From Acholeplasmataceae bacterium (GTDB taxonomy: Bacteria > Bacillota_I > Bacilli_A > ML615J-28 > CAG-313): a DNA stretch of 59,625 bases. Location of the stretch: NCBI GenBank assembly GCA_012838545.1, contig DUPC01000062.1:1-59625 (forward strand). Direction: 5' to 3'. Each line of letters starts with the position of its first letter. Position 1 is the stretch's first letter. Shown piece by piece: positions 50,724 to 59,617 of this stretch. The notes below the pieces were generated by a model. The model saw nothing but the letters and a program-made list of their open reading frames with translations, had not been told where the DNA came from and searched no databases. A program made the position numbers and the translations under genes.

Positions 50724-52175
50724 TTAGTATAGATAAGCCAAATTTTCCGTTGCGGCGCGTTTTTCGAAGGCTTTTTTTACGGTTTTAAAACTAAGCGGAA
50801 CAAAGATGAAAAGCGCGATGAATTCCGATAATGGGTAACATATCCAAATGCTCGATAAGGAAGGAAAGATTAAACTTAAGACAAAAGCAAAAGGAATGAT
50901 AATTACCAATTGTCTTAACAACGACATCAACATCGATTTAAAACCTTGACCGAGGGCCTGGAACATAACCGATATCGTGATGTTAAGGGCGGCGGGCAGG
51001 AAACTGATGCTGATGATTCTTAGGGCAATCTTGGCCAAGTCATTATAAGGACCAGCCAATGGGATGATTATCAAGAGGACGAGAGGAAAAAATTGGAATA
51101 TCAAAAAACCAACCGTGATAATGGAAAGGGAAGAAATGGCGGTGAGTTTAAGGGCGCGCTGGAATCGTTCTTTGTTGTTGGCACCGTAATTGTATCCCAT
51201 AATCGGCATAGCTCCTTGTGATAAACCGAATACCGGCATAAAGACAAACGATTGAAGTTTAATGTAAACCCCCAAAATTCCTTCACCACCGTCGTCAATA
51301 CGATTGATAAAAGTGTTTAAAAGGAAAATCGTTAAGGAACCGATGGAGTTCATAACTATTACCGGTAAGCCTACTTTCAGAATTTCGCGAACATCTTGTT
51401 TTTTTATGGCGAAATTTTTAAACGAAAAATCAATTTCATGCCGTTTTAGAAAGAGAATCAATAAAACAAATACCATTGCGATTCCTTGGGCGATTACGGT
51501 GGCAATGGCTGCGCCTTTGACGCCCATGCCTAACCCCCAAGAAAAATTGAAGAAACCTTGGGAATTGCCCAAGCTGGTCCCTTTACCAAAAATGAAAATA
51601 GGATCAAGTATAATGTTGGTGATTGCGCCAATGAGTTGGGCAAGCATAGGAACAATCATGTTTCCCGTAGCTTGAAGGATTTTGGTGGCACATATTTCAA
51701 TGAAAATAAACCCGCTAAAAAGCATCGCAATCGACAAATAATCGATAATCATTTGTTCTACGATTGGATCCTTTTCCAAAAAATGGGAGAGGGTTTGAGG
51801 AACAAACCATCCTAAACCAAAAATCACCAAATAGGCCCCCAGAGCAAGAATCAAACCGGTTTTGGCAATATTGGATGCTTCCAGACGTTTTTTGGCTCCC
51901 AAACGGCGGGCGATGGCGGAGTTGGTTCCGACTCCAATGCCTAAGGCAATGGCCATCATTAACATCTGAATAGGGAAAGCAAGCGATAAAGCATTGATGG
52001 CATTATTGTCGGTTTCGCTAATCCTAGCCACATACATCGAGTCAACTATATTGTAAATGCTTTGAATTAACATCGAAAAGATTGCCGGTATCGACATAAC
52101 AAAAAGGAGTTTTCCAATCGGTTTTACTCCCATTTTATTTTCCGGCTTTTCTGCAATATTTAGTTCATTATTCAA
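50724..52175 (-). CDS. MATE-family multidrug/Na+ antiporter
   Basis: A 483-residue exporter with 12 membrane helices, in two related halves. QSIYNIVDSMYVAR in helix 1 and GIGVGTNSAIARRLGA are MATE marks, as are QATGNMIVPM and PMLAQLIGAITNIILDPIFIF in the middle. It is of the MepA/NorM-like group that pumps drugs or metabolites out with Na+ or H+. TTG 52175 is preferred as start, since GGAG lies eight bases upstream; a GTG at 52184 overlaps GGAG. The promoter is at 52238-52266. Substrates are unknown. Confidence 0.9.
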   Translation of the reverse strand: MNNELNIAEKPENKMGVKPIGKLLFVMSIPAIFSMLIQSIYNIVDSMYVARISETDNNAINALSLAFPIQMLMMAIALGIGVGTNSAIARRLGAKKRLEASNIAKTGLILALGAYLVIFGLGWFVPQTLSHFLEKDPIVEQMIIDYLSIAMLFSGFIFIEICATKILQATGNMIVPMLAQLIGAITNIILDPIFIFGKGTSLGNSQGFFNFSWGLGMGVKGAAIATVIAQGIAMVFVLLILFLKRHEIDFSFKNFAIKKQDVREILKVGLPVIVMNSIGSLTIFLLNTFINRIDDGGEGILGVYIKLQSFVFMPVFGLSQGAMPIMGYNYGANNKERFQRALKLTAISSLSIITVGFLIFQFFPLVLLIIIPLAGPYNDLAKIALRIISISFLPAALNITISVMFQALGQGFKSMLMSLLRQLVIIIPFAFVLSLIFPSLSSIWICYPLSEFIALFIFVPLSFKTVKKAFEKRAATENLAYLY

Positions 52176-52237
52176 GGGTATCACTCCAAACTAGGGTTTT
52201 TTCTTTTCTGTTATTTTATCTGTTGAGTCAGTAATAT

Positions 52238-52266
52238 ATTATACAGAAATTTAATCATTAAGGCAA
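52238..52266 (-). promoter_or_regulatory. Promoter of the MATE gene
   Basis: Minus strand: TTGCCT, 17-base spacer, TATAAT. Confidence 0.75.
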
Positions 52267-52314
52267 CAGAAATACACGCTTAAAACGATTTCATATGACA
52301 AAATAAAACTTTTT

Positions 52315-52345
52315 TTGTACAAAAGGCATTTTTTTGTGGTATAAT
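52315..52345 (+). promoter_or_regulatory. Promoter of the HtrA-like gene
   Basis: TATAAT (52340-52345) with extended TGG; TTGTAC lies 19 bases upstream. It leaves a leader of about 70 bases that contains an unused AAAGGAG site and a 7-base-pair AATTAAC/GTTAATT hairpin. Confidence 0.5.
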
Positions 52346-52422
52346 ATTTAAAATTAGTAATAAGGAAAGGAGTCGAAATTAACGGATTAATCAATTGGTT
52401 AATTCTTTAATCGAAAAAGATT

Positions 52423-53598
52423 ATGAAAAAACGTTGGCAATTTATATTATTAATCATAGTTTCTCTTTTCATGCTTTCGAGTTGCGAACTTCTCAATGAA
52501 CGGCAAATCAAAAATAATATCATTAATACCGTGGTCGAATACCAAACGATGTCCATCGAGGATTTTCAAAGCGCAATCGAGGTAGCGATAGATCGCGTGG
52601 AGGATGCGGTTATCGGGGTAACGCTTAAAAAAGGCTCTGACCGCGTATCGATTGGCAGTGGCGTAATCTATAAGCGCGAAGAAATTAAAATCATCAACGA
52701 AGTAGTTAATTATAAATACTATGTCATCACCAATCGTCACGTCATCAAGGGTGACAATCCAAGTGAAACCTATAATGTTTCGGTTTATTTGGGTGATGAA
52801 GACAAAGAATTACCTGCCACTGTAGTGGGAATGGATAATAAGGTGGATATCGCTTTGATTACTTTTGTGCATTCGCGTCTCATCAATCCGGTGGAGTTTG
52901 CCGGAGATGAAGAGATTAAGAAGGGAAGTTTTGCGATTGCTATCGGTAATCCAGACGGTTATGACTATTATGGTTCGGTAACCTTTGGGGTTGTCAGCAG
53001 TCCGCTTCGTTATATGAATGATGACACAGACGGCGATGATGTCAACGATTTTTCTGCCGAATATCTCCAACACGACGTTGCCATTAACCCCGGCAATAGC
53101 GGCGGAGGACTTTTCAATATTTATGGTCAATTAATCGGTATCAACACTTTAAAATTAGTTAACACCGATATTGACAATATGGGATTTGCGATACCTCATC
53201 GGGTAGTGAAAATTATCGTTACCGAGTATTTGGAAAAAGGCAAAACGATTGTCCGTCCGCGTTTAGGAGTCTTAGGCATTGAGGTGCGTTCTCTTACCGA
53301 AGCGGTAATTGAAAGCGAACAGCTCAAAGAAATACCGGATATCTATGGCGACGAACAACAATACGGTATTTATGTTTCCGGTATTACCGAAAACAGTTCT
53401 ATCGATGGTAGCGGTATTGAAATTCACGATATCATTCTCGAAGTCGATGACATCAAGATTACCCGTACCAACATCATAACCGCAAAACTCAATTCCCTTG
53501 TCGACTATCAAGTGGGTGATGAAGTAACCATCAAATATTACAACCGTTCCACCAATTCCATCAAAACAACCAAAGTAACGCTTAAATCGGTTGGTTAG
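52423..53598 (+). CDS. HtrA/DegP-like trypsin-fold protease lipoprotein with PDZ domain
   Basis: A 391-residue surface protease. Lipobox MLSSC gives lipidation at Cys21. The trypsin-like domain (about 50-285) has the triad H106 in TNRHVI, D142 in VDIALI and S226 in NPGNSGGG. A PDZ domain follows (about 290-391; YGIYVSGITENSS, GDEVTIKYYN). HtrA proteins normally have a membrane anchor; the lipid form is less common. The ATG is the only possible start: an in-frame stop lies five codons upstream. The nearest ribosome-like site is poor, while a good AAAGGAG lies 50 bases upstream. It probably degrades damaged outer proteins. Confidence 0.9.
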   Translation: MKKRWQFILLIIVSLFMLSSCELLNERQIKNNIINTVVEYQTMSIEDFQSAIEVAIDRVEDAVIGVTLKKGSDRVSIGSGVIYKREEIKIINEVVNYKYYVITNRHVIKGDNPSETYNVSVYLGDEDKELPATVVGMDNKVDIALITFVHSRLINPVEFAGDEEIKKGSFAIAIGNPDGYDYYGSVTFGVVSSPLRYMNDDTDGDDVNDFSAEYLQHDVAINPGNSGGGLFNIYGQLIGINTLKLVNTDIDNMGFAIPHRVVKIIVTEYLEKGKTIVRPRLGVLGIEVRSLTEAVIESEQLKEIPDIYGDEQQYGIYVSGITENSSIDGSGIEIHDIILEVDDIKITRTNIITAKLNSLVDYQVGDEVTIKYYNRSTNSIKTTKVTLKSVG

Positions 53599-53605
53599 TA
53601 AAAGC

Positions 53606-53643
53606 AACGGAAAGACCTGCTTCAAACGGGATTTTCCGTTTTT
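53606..53643 (+). terminator. Terminator after HtrA-like gene
   Basis: AACGGAAA (53606-53613) pairs with TTTCCGTT (53633-53640), then T run. Confidence 0.82.
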
Positions 53644-53646
53644 CAT

Positions 53647-53675
53647 TTGTCAAATTTCGTCAACCATGGTACAAT
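53647..53675 (+). promoter_or_regulatory. Promoter of the ABC-F gene
   Basis: TTGTCA (53647-53652), 17-base spacer ending TGG, TACAAT (53670-53675). Confidence 0.75.
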
Positions 53676-53718
53676 TATTATTAAGGAAAAATTCACAATT
53701 TTACTGGAGAAAAGAATT

Positions 53719-55275
53719 ATGTTATTAACCGTAGAACATTTACAGCTAACCTTTGACAAAAAACCTTTATATATTGATGCTTCTTTCCGAATCTTACCCA
53801 AAGAAAAAATCGGTTTAATTGGTGCCAACGGTGTCGGTAAAACCACTTTAATCGAAATTTTAGGAGGTAAAATGATTCCCGACAGGGGAAGAATTGAATT
53901 TGCACCCCAAATCAAAGTTGGTTATTTAGATCAAAAAGCTAAAGTTGATAAATCTTTAACGATTCAAAAGTACTTGGAAGGTGCCTTTGCCCCACTTTGG
54001 GAAATTCATGACCAATTAAACGCGACTCTTGCGCGGATTAATCAGACGAAAGATCGGCAAGAACAAATGCGTTTAGTAAAAACCTCTGCAAACCTCCGTG
54101 ACGAGTTGGAAGCCAAGGGCTTCTATACAATTCCTTCGGATATTGCCAAAGTAGCAAGCGGACTCGGGATTAACAATTATCGCATGACCACGCCGCTGGG
54201 GAAATTATCCGGCGGACAAAAAGTAAAAGTTATCCTGGCCAAACTGCTCCTGGAACAACCAGATTTGATTATTTTGGATGAACCCACCAATTTTTTGGAT
54301 GCGGTACACGTCGATTGGTTAGTCAAATTTTTAAAAGATTTTAAGGGCGCCTTTTTAATTGTTTCGCATCATCAAGGTTTTTTAAATGAAGTAGTCAACG
54401 TCATCATGGAAATCGAAAACGGTCAAATCATCCGTTATCGTGGCAATTATCAATCTTACCTCAGCCAAAAAGCCTTAAGAATTGACGAGTATGCCCAAAA
54501 ATATCAAACCCAACAAAAAGAAATCAAAAAGTTGGAAGAATATGTCAGTAAGAACAAAGCCCGCGCCTCGACCGCTTCCCTAGCCAAAAGCCGACAGAAG
54601 AAGCTGGATAAAATGGAACGCTTGGCACCGCCAAGTATCAAACAAACTCCGCTTCATTTGGATTTTCGTTATAAACCAATCTCCTCGCATCAATTATTGG
54701 TGGTTGAAAATTTGGAAATCGGCTATTATTATTCGTTGCTTCCGCCGATGTCTTTTATGCTTAAAAGCGGAGAAAAACTAGCCGTCACCGGCTTTAACGG
54801 AATTGGGAAGACAACGCTTTTGAAAACATTGATCAGGGAAATTCCCCTAATCAAAGGAAGATTCAAATTTGTCGAAGATGTAAGGATTGCATATTTTGCT
54901 CAAGAACACACTTGGGAAAACGATAAAATGAGCCCTATGGAAATAATATCCGAAAAGTGGCCGTTAATGGATCACAAAGCAATTCGGTCCAATTTGGCTC
55001 GCTGCGGTATATCGGGCAATCTCGCCCTCCAGCCGATTTCGACTTTAAGCGGAGGAGAACAAGCCAAGGTTAAATTGTGTATTATGATGTTGACCGAAGC
55101 AAATGTCCTAATTTTGGATGAACCGACCAACCACTTGGATTCCCTCAGCAAAGAAAGTTTAAAACAAGCTTTAAAGAAATACCCGGGCACCGTCATTTTG
55201 GTTTCCCACGAACGGGAATTTTTCAATGATGTGGCTACCCGTATTTTCAATATTGAAGATTTATTAATATCATAA
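53719..55275 (+). CDS. ABC-F family ATPase (YbiT/YkpA-like)
   Basis: A 518-residue soluble protein with two ABC ATPase domains and no membrane part, as for ABC-F factors that act on ribosomes. Walker A motifs are GANGVGKTT (first) and GFNGIGKTT (second); signatures LSGGQKVKV and LSGGEQAKVKL; Walker B motifs with DEPTN follow each. The linker between domains is charged and helical (KKLEEYVSKNKARAST). The EEY-KNKARAS linker is nearest YbiT/YkpA. ATG 53719 follows GGAGAA; the upstream frame runs into the promoter. It could be a translation factor or a resistance protein; no drug ligand is implied. Confidence 0.9.
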   Translation: MLLTVEHLQLTFDKKPLYIDASFRILPKEKIGLIGANGVGKTTLIEILGGKMIPDRGRIEFAPQIKVGYLDQKAKVDKSLTIQKYLEGAFAPLWEIHDQLNATLARINQTKDRQEQMRLVKTSANLRDELEAKGFYTIPSDIAKVASGLGINNYRMTTPLGKLSGGQKVKVILAKLLLEQPDLIILDEPTNFLDAVHVDWLVKFLKDFKGAFLIVSHHQGFLNEVVNVIMEIENGQIIRYRGNYQSYLSQKALRIDEYAQKYQTQQKEIKKLEEYVSKNKARASTASLAKSRQKKLDKMERLAPPSIKQTPLHLDFRYKPISSHQLLVVENLEIGYYYSLLPPMSFMLKSGEKLAVTGFNGIGKTTLLKTLIREIPLIKGRFKFVEDVRIAYFAQEHTWENDKMSPMEIISEKWPLMDHKAIRSNLARCGISGNLALQPISTLSGGEQAKVKLCIMMLTEANVLILDEPTNHLDSLSKESLKQALKKYPGTVILVSHEREFFNDVATRIFNIEDLLIS

Positions 55276-55296
55276 AGTAAAAGGTGTGTGATTTTG

Positions 55297-55812
55297 GTGA
55301 ATGGAATAATGAGACCATATCGGGGACCAAAACTGACGGCTTCCGTCAGAAATCGCCCTTTTTGGAACAAAAACAAGACGCTTCCCTTAGGCGGGTGTTT
55401 GAAGGTTACTTTTGATCATGGAATTGACGGTGATACTGCGAGTTTTGTGGTTGAGGGGGAAATGAAAACTGTCCGTTTTTTTGTAATCGATACCCCGGAG
55501 CTAAGCCCCAAACCTGCTCCCTTTGGCCTAAGCGCCAAACAATACACTACCCAAAAACTGCAGGATGCCAAAGAAATATATTTACAAAGCGATAAGTTGG
55601 ATTCTTTGTTTGATAGTACCGAAAGGCGCCGCTTGCTTGCTTGGATTTGGGTTGACGGTGAACTTTTAAATTATCAGTTGGTCCGGTTGGGACTTGCAAC
55701 GGTTAAATATGTCAATAACGATAAAATGGCTTACTTAAAAGCCTTAAAAGAAGCTGAAAAGCAAGCCAAAAAAGAAGGATTGGGCCTTCATTCCCAACAA
55801 GAAGTTGCATAA
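55297..55812 (+). CDS. Thermonuclease-like nuclease (SNase domain), no export signal
   Basis: A 171-residue staphylococcal-nuclease-fold protein. The Ca2+ and catalytic set is present: Asp in GIDGDTASF, then Arg, Asp and Glu in VRFFVIDTPEL and Arg in ERRRLLAWIW. The C-terminal YLKALKEAEKQAKKEGLGLH is typical. No signal peptide is seen; a short basic N-terminus leads into the fold, so it may be cytosolic. Start is uncertain: GTG 55297 or GTG 55288; the AAAGGTG site fits 55297 better. It lies 21 bases after the ABC-F gene and may be in its operon. Confidence 0.85.
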   Translation: MNGIMRPYRGPKLTASVRNRPFWNKNKTLPLGGCLKVTFDHGIDGDTASFVVEGEMKTVRFFVIDTPELSPKPAPFGLSAKQYTTQKLQDAKEIYLQSDKLDSLFDSTERRRLLAWIWVDGELLNYQLVRLGLATVKYVNNDKMAYLKALKEAEKQAKKEGLGLHSQQEVA

Positions 55813-55819
55813 TTTCCTT

Positions 55820-55864
55820 AAAAAAGAAAAAGACTATAAAAACAAAAAACTTGTCTTTATAGTC
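55820..55864 (-). terminator. Terminator of tRNA-Lys (minus strand)
   Basis: GACTATAAA (55832-55840) pairs with TTTATAGTC (55856-55864), with an inner ACAA/TTGT stem; on the minus strand a T-rich tail follows. It may also stop the nuclease transcript. Confidence 0.8.
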
Positions 55865-55880
55865 GGTTGTTTTCAAAAGA

Positions 55881-55956
55881 TGGTACACCTTTAGGGACTC
55901 GAACCCTAGACCCAATGATTAAGAGTCATTTGCTCTACCAGCTGAGCTAAAGGTGC
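55881..55956 (-). tRNA. tRNA-Lys (anticodon CTT)
   Basis: A 76-base cloverleaf with encoded CCA. D stem GCTC/GAGC, anticodon stem AATGA/TCATT with loop CTCTTAA (anticodon CTT for AAG), T stem TAGGG/CCCTA around TTCGAGT. The acceptor has GCACCTT facing AAGGTGT, giving a G1-U72 wobble at the first pair. It is divergent from lysA. Confidence 0.93.
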
Positions 55957-55968
55957 ATCGCGTTAGTT

Positions 55969-55997
55969 ATTATAACAAAAAACGTCGATTTTAGCAA
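55969..55997 (-). promoter_or_regulatory. Promoter of tRNA-Lys
   Basis: Minus strand: TTGCTA, 17-base spacer, TATAAT, 12 bases before the mature tRNA. Confidence 0.8.
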
Positions 55998-56073
55998 CCC
56001 TTTTGATAATGAAATATTTGGATTAACATGGTTGGGATAAAAATAATTTTGGAAAATTAAAGGAAGCAAAGCT

Positions 56074-57363
56074 ATGACGAAAAGCATGCAAATAAAAAAC
56101 AATCAACTTTATTTAGGGGATTTTTCCCTTGTTGCCTTGGCGGAAAAATATCAAACACCTTTAATGGTTTTTGACGCTGCGCATTTAAAACACCGGATGA
56201 ATGAATTTAAGGAATTTACCCAGAGTTCGCTATTTTCAACCCAACTGGTTTATGCCTCCAAAGCCTTTTTGGCTCCTTATCTGTGCGATTTGATGAAGAA
56301 AGCAGGCTGGTTTATGGATGCCACGAGTGGAGGGGACTTATTCATTATTGAACAAAGCGGTTTTCCGCTGGCTAATCTCGTATTTCACGGGAACAATAAG
56401 TCCTTAGAGGAACTTAATCTAGCTGTTTCCCGAGGGGTAGGTATCATTGTGGTTGACCACGTGGAAGAATTGAAAAAAATCGTGCAACTAGCCAAGCAAT
56501 ATCGGTGCGAAGTTAAAACCATGGTGCGTATCAATCCCGGAATTGAAGCCCATACTCATTATTATATCCAAACATCGCTTTTATCCAGTAAATTTGGGAT
56601 AAGCATTGAAGATTTTGCGGGTTTGGATGAATTGATGCAAATTTACTTGCATAACCCTCAGGTTCGCTTGTTGGGCTTTCATGCTCATATCGGATCACAA
56701 ATTATCGATGTCAAGCCTTTTTTGGCTTGTGCAAAACAAATGTTGGAATTTTCCAAAAACACAGAAAATCAATATCAATACCCTTTGCGTCATTTGAACT
56801 TGGGTGGTGGTTTTGGAATTCATTATACAGATGAAGTAATTGATTATGGGAAAAATTTAGGTTTGTTGTTGCATGAAATTGTTTCCGTGATGCATAAGCT
56901 ATCATATCAATTGGATACGCTTTATTTTGAACCCGGACGGGCAATTGTGGGAGAAGCGGGTATAACGCTTTACACCGTTGATTATGTCAAGACTACTTGG
57001 GGCGGCAAAAAATACCTCTTTATCGATGGGGGTATGACGGATAATATTCGCCCGGCTTTATATCAGGCAAAGTACCAAGTTGTAAATGCCAGTACGATGG
57101 TTGCGGAAAAAACGGTGATAGCCGATGTGGTGGGTAAATGTTGCGAATCAGGAGATATTATTGCCAAAGATGTGGAAATTCCTTACCCTAATTCCGGGGA
57201 CATTTTGGCGGTTCTTTCCACGGGGGCATATTGCTATCCGATGGCCATGAATTACAATAGTGCACTTAGGCCGGAAGTGATTGTGGTAGAACAAGACCAA
57301 GCAGAAGCGGTCTGTCTAAGGGAAACCTATCAGGATTTAAGGAAATTATTTCCCAAGAAGTGA
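56074..57363 (+). CDS. lysA: Diaminopimelate decarboxylase
   Basis: A 429-residue PLP enzyme that makes L-lysine from meso-diaminopimelate. K63 in YASKAF forms the PLP aldimine; HIGSQI, LGGGFGIHY, EPGR and CESGDI are the other active-site blocks. AAAGGAAG precedes the ATG. It is divergent from tRNA-Lys. No L-box lysine riboswitch is visible in the 117 bases between the two, and no clear promoter pair was picked out. The other lysine genes are not nearby. Confidence 0.95.
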   Translation: MTKSMQIKNNQLYLGDFSLVALAEKYQTPLMVFDAAHLKHRMNEFKEFTQSSLFSTQLVYASKAFLAPYLCDLMKKAGWFMDATSGGDLFIIEQSGFPLANLVFHGNNKSLEELNLAVSRGVGIIVVDHVEELKKIVQLAKQYRCEVKTMVRINPGIEAHTHYYIQTSLLSSKFGISIEDFAGLDELMQIYLHNPQVRLLGFHAHIGSQIIDVKPFLACAKQMLEFSKNTENQYQYPLRHLNLGGGFGIHYTDEVIDYGKNLGLLLHEIVSVMHKLSYQLDTLYFEPGRAIVGEAGITLYTVDYVKTTWGGKKYLFIDGGMTDNIRPALYQAKYQVVNASTMVAEKTVIADVVGKCCESGDIIAKDVEIPYPNSGDILAVLSTGAYCYPMAMNYNSALRPEVIVVEQDQAEAVCLRETYQDLRKLFPKK

Positions 57364-57375
57364 AAGCTTTCTTGC

Positions 57376-57404
57376 TTGACAAGTTTTGGTTGATGATGTA
57401 TAAT
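57376..57404 (+). promoter_or_regulatory. Consensus promoter of clpB
   Basis: TTGACA (57376-57381), 17-base spacer, TATAAT (57399-57404). The expected start lies inside the CIRCE element just downstream. Confidence 0.92.
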
Positions 57405-57407
57405 ATT

Positions 57408-57434
57408 TTAGCACTCTAAAGCGAAGAGTGCTAA
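57408..57434 (+). promoter_or_regulatory. CIRCE operator (HrcA binding site)
   Basis: TTAGCACTC (57408-57416), nine-base spacer, GAGTGCTAA (57426-57434): a perfect match to the CIRCE consensus, overlapping the predicted start of transcription. It shows clpB is repressed by HrcA and induced by heat. Confidence 0.96.
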
Positions 57435-57447
57435 AGGAGGTATTATT

Positions 57448-59568
57448 ATGGAAATGATCGACTACAGCAAGGATGAAAACGTCCTGGCTAAATTCGGTCG
57501 CGATGTCACGCAAGCTGTGCGCGAAGGCAAAGTCGATCCGGTAATTGGTCGGGAAAACGAAATAATACGCATCATCAAAATCCTTTCTCGCAAAACCAAG
57601 AACAATCCGCTTTTAATCGGTTTACCAGGTGTCGGTAAAACCGCCATTATTGAAGGTTTGGCCGCCCGAATCGTCAAAGAAGACGTTCCGACAACCCTAA
57701 AGAATACGCGGATTTTTGAACTTGACATGGGTGCCTTAGTTGCCGGCGCCAAATACCGAGGTGAATTTGAAGAAAGATTAAAGGCAGTATTGAAGAAAAT
57801 CACCGACAGTAATGGCGAAATCATTCTCTTTATCGATGAGATTCACTTAATAGTTGGTGCCGGGGCAGCGGAAGGTGCTTTGGATGCCGGAAATATGTTG
57901 AAACCGCTGCTGGCCAGGGGAGAGCTCCACTGTATTGGCGCGACAACCTTAAATGAATATCGCAAATACATTGAAAAAGACAGTGCGCTTGACCGTCGTT
58001 TCCAAAGAATCTTAATCGAAGAACCAACGGTGGAAGATTCCATCAGTATTCTTCGGGGTTTGAAAGAACGGTTTGAAGCACATCATGGGGTTCATATCAG
58101 CGATGGAGCGATTGTTGCAAGTGTTATGCTTTCGAACCGATATATTACCGACCGCTATTTGCCGGATAAAGCCATCGATTTAATCGATGAAGCTTGTGCT
58201 GCCATTCGCACCGAACTTGATTCGATGCCGATGGAACTCGATTTGCTCAAACGCCAAATCATGCAATTGGAAATCGAAAAAAATGCTCTTGCCAAAGAAA
58301 AGGATGTTTTAAGCAAAGACCGGTTGCATTTGATTGAACAAGAATTGGCGGAAAAATACGAACAAGAAAAGAAACTCAATGCCCAATGGATGGCAGAAAA
58401 GCAAGAACTCGAAGCAATAAAAGCCAAACAAAAGCAATTGGAGCGGATGCGTTTTGAATACGAACAAGCTTTAAATCGAGCAGATTACGCCGAAGCGGCG
58501 CGTTTGCAATACGGAACAATTCCGGCAGTGGAAAAAGAAATTGCTGAAGCTCAAGCCAATAAACGGGAAAACCGCTTGTTGTCGGAGGTGGTGACCGAAA
58601 ACGAGATTGCGGAAATCGTGGCGAAAGCAACCAACATACCGGTGGCCAAACTCGTGCAAGGGGATCGCGAAAAGCTTATGAATTTGGAAGACACGCTAAA
58701 AAAACGCGTTATCGGTCAAGATCATGCGATTGAACTCGTCAGTAATGCCATTATCCGGCAACGGGCAGGCATCAAGGATGATAAAAAGCCGATTGGATCG
58801 TTTTTATTTCTTGGTCCAACCGGAGTGGGTAAGACGGAAGTCAGTAAGAGCCTTGCGGAAGCTTTATTTGACAGCGAAAACCATATTGTGCGCATCGACA
58901 TGAGCGAATACATGGAAAGCCATTCGGTTTCTCGCTTGATTGGTGCGCCTCCGGGTTATATCGGTTATGACGATTCTGGTCAATTAACCGAAGCGGTAAG
59001 ACGTCGACCTTATTCGATTGTCTTATTCGACGAAATCGAAAAAGCCCATCGGGACATTTTTAATGTTTTATTGCAAGTGTTGGATGACGGTCGAATTACC
59101 GATTCGCAAGGACGGACAGTAAATTTCAAAAATACGATTATCATCATGACATCCAATATCGGCAGCGAATATTTGCTTAACAATGATCCCGACGCCAAAA
59201 CCAAGGTAATGGAATTGGTGCGGCGCCATTTCAAACCGGAATTCTTGAACCGAATCGATGAAATCGTAATGTTTAATCCGTTATCAAAGGAAGTGCAAAA
59301 GCAAATCACGCAAAAAATGCTCGCCGATTTAAGAGGTCGCATTGCCAAAAACGGTATCAACATTACTTTTGCGCCTTCAGTCGTGGAAGAAGTGCTTCGC
59401 CAAAGCTATAACACGACTTACGGAGCACGGCCGATTTTGCGTTTCATTCAAAGAGAAATCGAAACTATGCTTGCCAAAAAAATAATTGTGTCCGAAATCA
59501 TCCCTCACAAGCCTTATTTGTGCGAATTTGAGGGCGATTGGAAATTGACGCTGCTCAACCAAAAATAA
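57448..59568 (+). CDS. clpB: ClpB disaggregase lacking the N-terminal domain
   Basis: A 706-residue Hsp100 chaperone that dissolves protein aggregates with DnaK. Two AAA+ domains are intact: Walker [10 protein letters not shown] near residue 58 and GPTGVGKTE near 456, with Walker B FIDEIH and LFDEIEKAH. The coiled-coil middle domain (about 270-400) has [18 protein letters not shown] and [20 protein letters not shown]. The usual N-terminal Clp_N domain of about 150 residues is missing; the protein starts almost at the linker to the first AAA+ domain. Similar short forms are known in Mollicutes. AAAGGAGG precedes the ATG, right after CIRCE, so the start is firm. Confidence 0.95.
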   Translation: MEMIDYSKDENVLAKFGRDVTQAVREGKVDPVIGRENEIIRIIKILSRKTKNNPLLIGLPGVGKTAIIEGLAARIVKEDVPTTLKNTRIFELDMGALVAGAKYRGEFEERLKAVLKKITDSNGEIILFIDEIHLIVGAGAAEGALDAGNMLKPLLARGELHCIGATTLNEYRKYIEKDSALDRRFQRILIEEPTVEDSISILRGLKERFEAHHGVHISDGAIVASVMLSNRYITDRYLPDKAIDLIDEACAAIRTELDSMPMELDLLKRQIMQLEIEKNALAKEKDVLSKDRLHLIEQELAEKYEQEKKLNAQWMAEKQELEAIKAKQKQLERMRFEYEQALNRADYAEAARLQYGTIPAVEKEIAEAQANKRENRLLSEVVTENEIAEIVAKATNIPVAKLVQGDREKLMNLEDTLKKRVIGQDHAIELVSNAIIRQRAGIKDDKKPIGSFLFLGPTGVGKTEVSKSLAEALFDSENHIVRIDMSEYMESHSVSRLIGAPPGYIGYDDSGQLTEAVRRRPYSIVLFDEIEKAHRDIFNVLLQVLDDGRITDSQGRTVNFKNTIIIMTSNIGSEYLLNNDPDAKTKVMELVRRHFKPEFLNRIDEIVMFNPLSKEVQKQITQKMLADLRGRIAKNGINITFAPSVVEEVLRQSYNTTYGARPILRFIQREIETMLAKKIIVSEIIPHKPYLCEFEGDWKLTLLNQK

Positions 59569-59580
59569 CTTAACGCAATG

Positions 59581-59617
59581 AGGGAAAATGATATTTGTTT
59601 TCCCTTTTCTTTTTTTA
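59581..59617 (+). terminator. Terminator after clpB
   Basis: AGGGAAAA (59581-59588) pairs with TTTTCCCT (59598-59605), then T run. Confidence 0.85.

Noticed and set aside
55957-56073. L-box lysine riboswitch before lysA
   Set aside because: The 117-base gap is too short and lacks the conserved L-box segments; half of it is the tRNA-Lys promoter.
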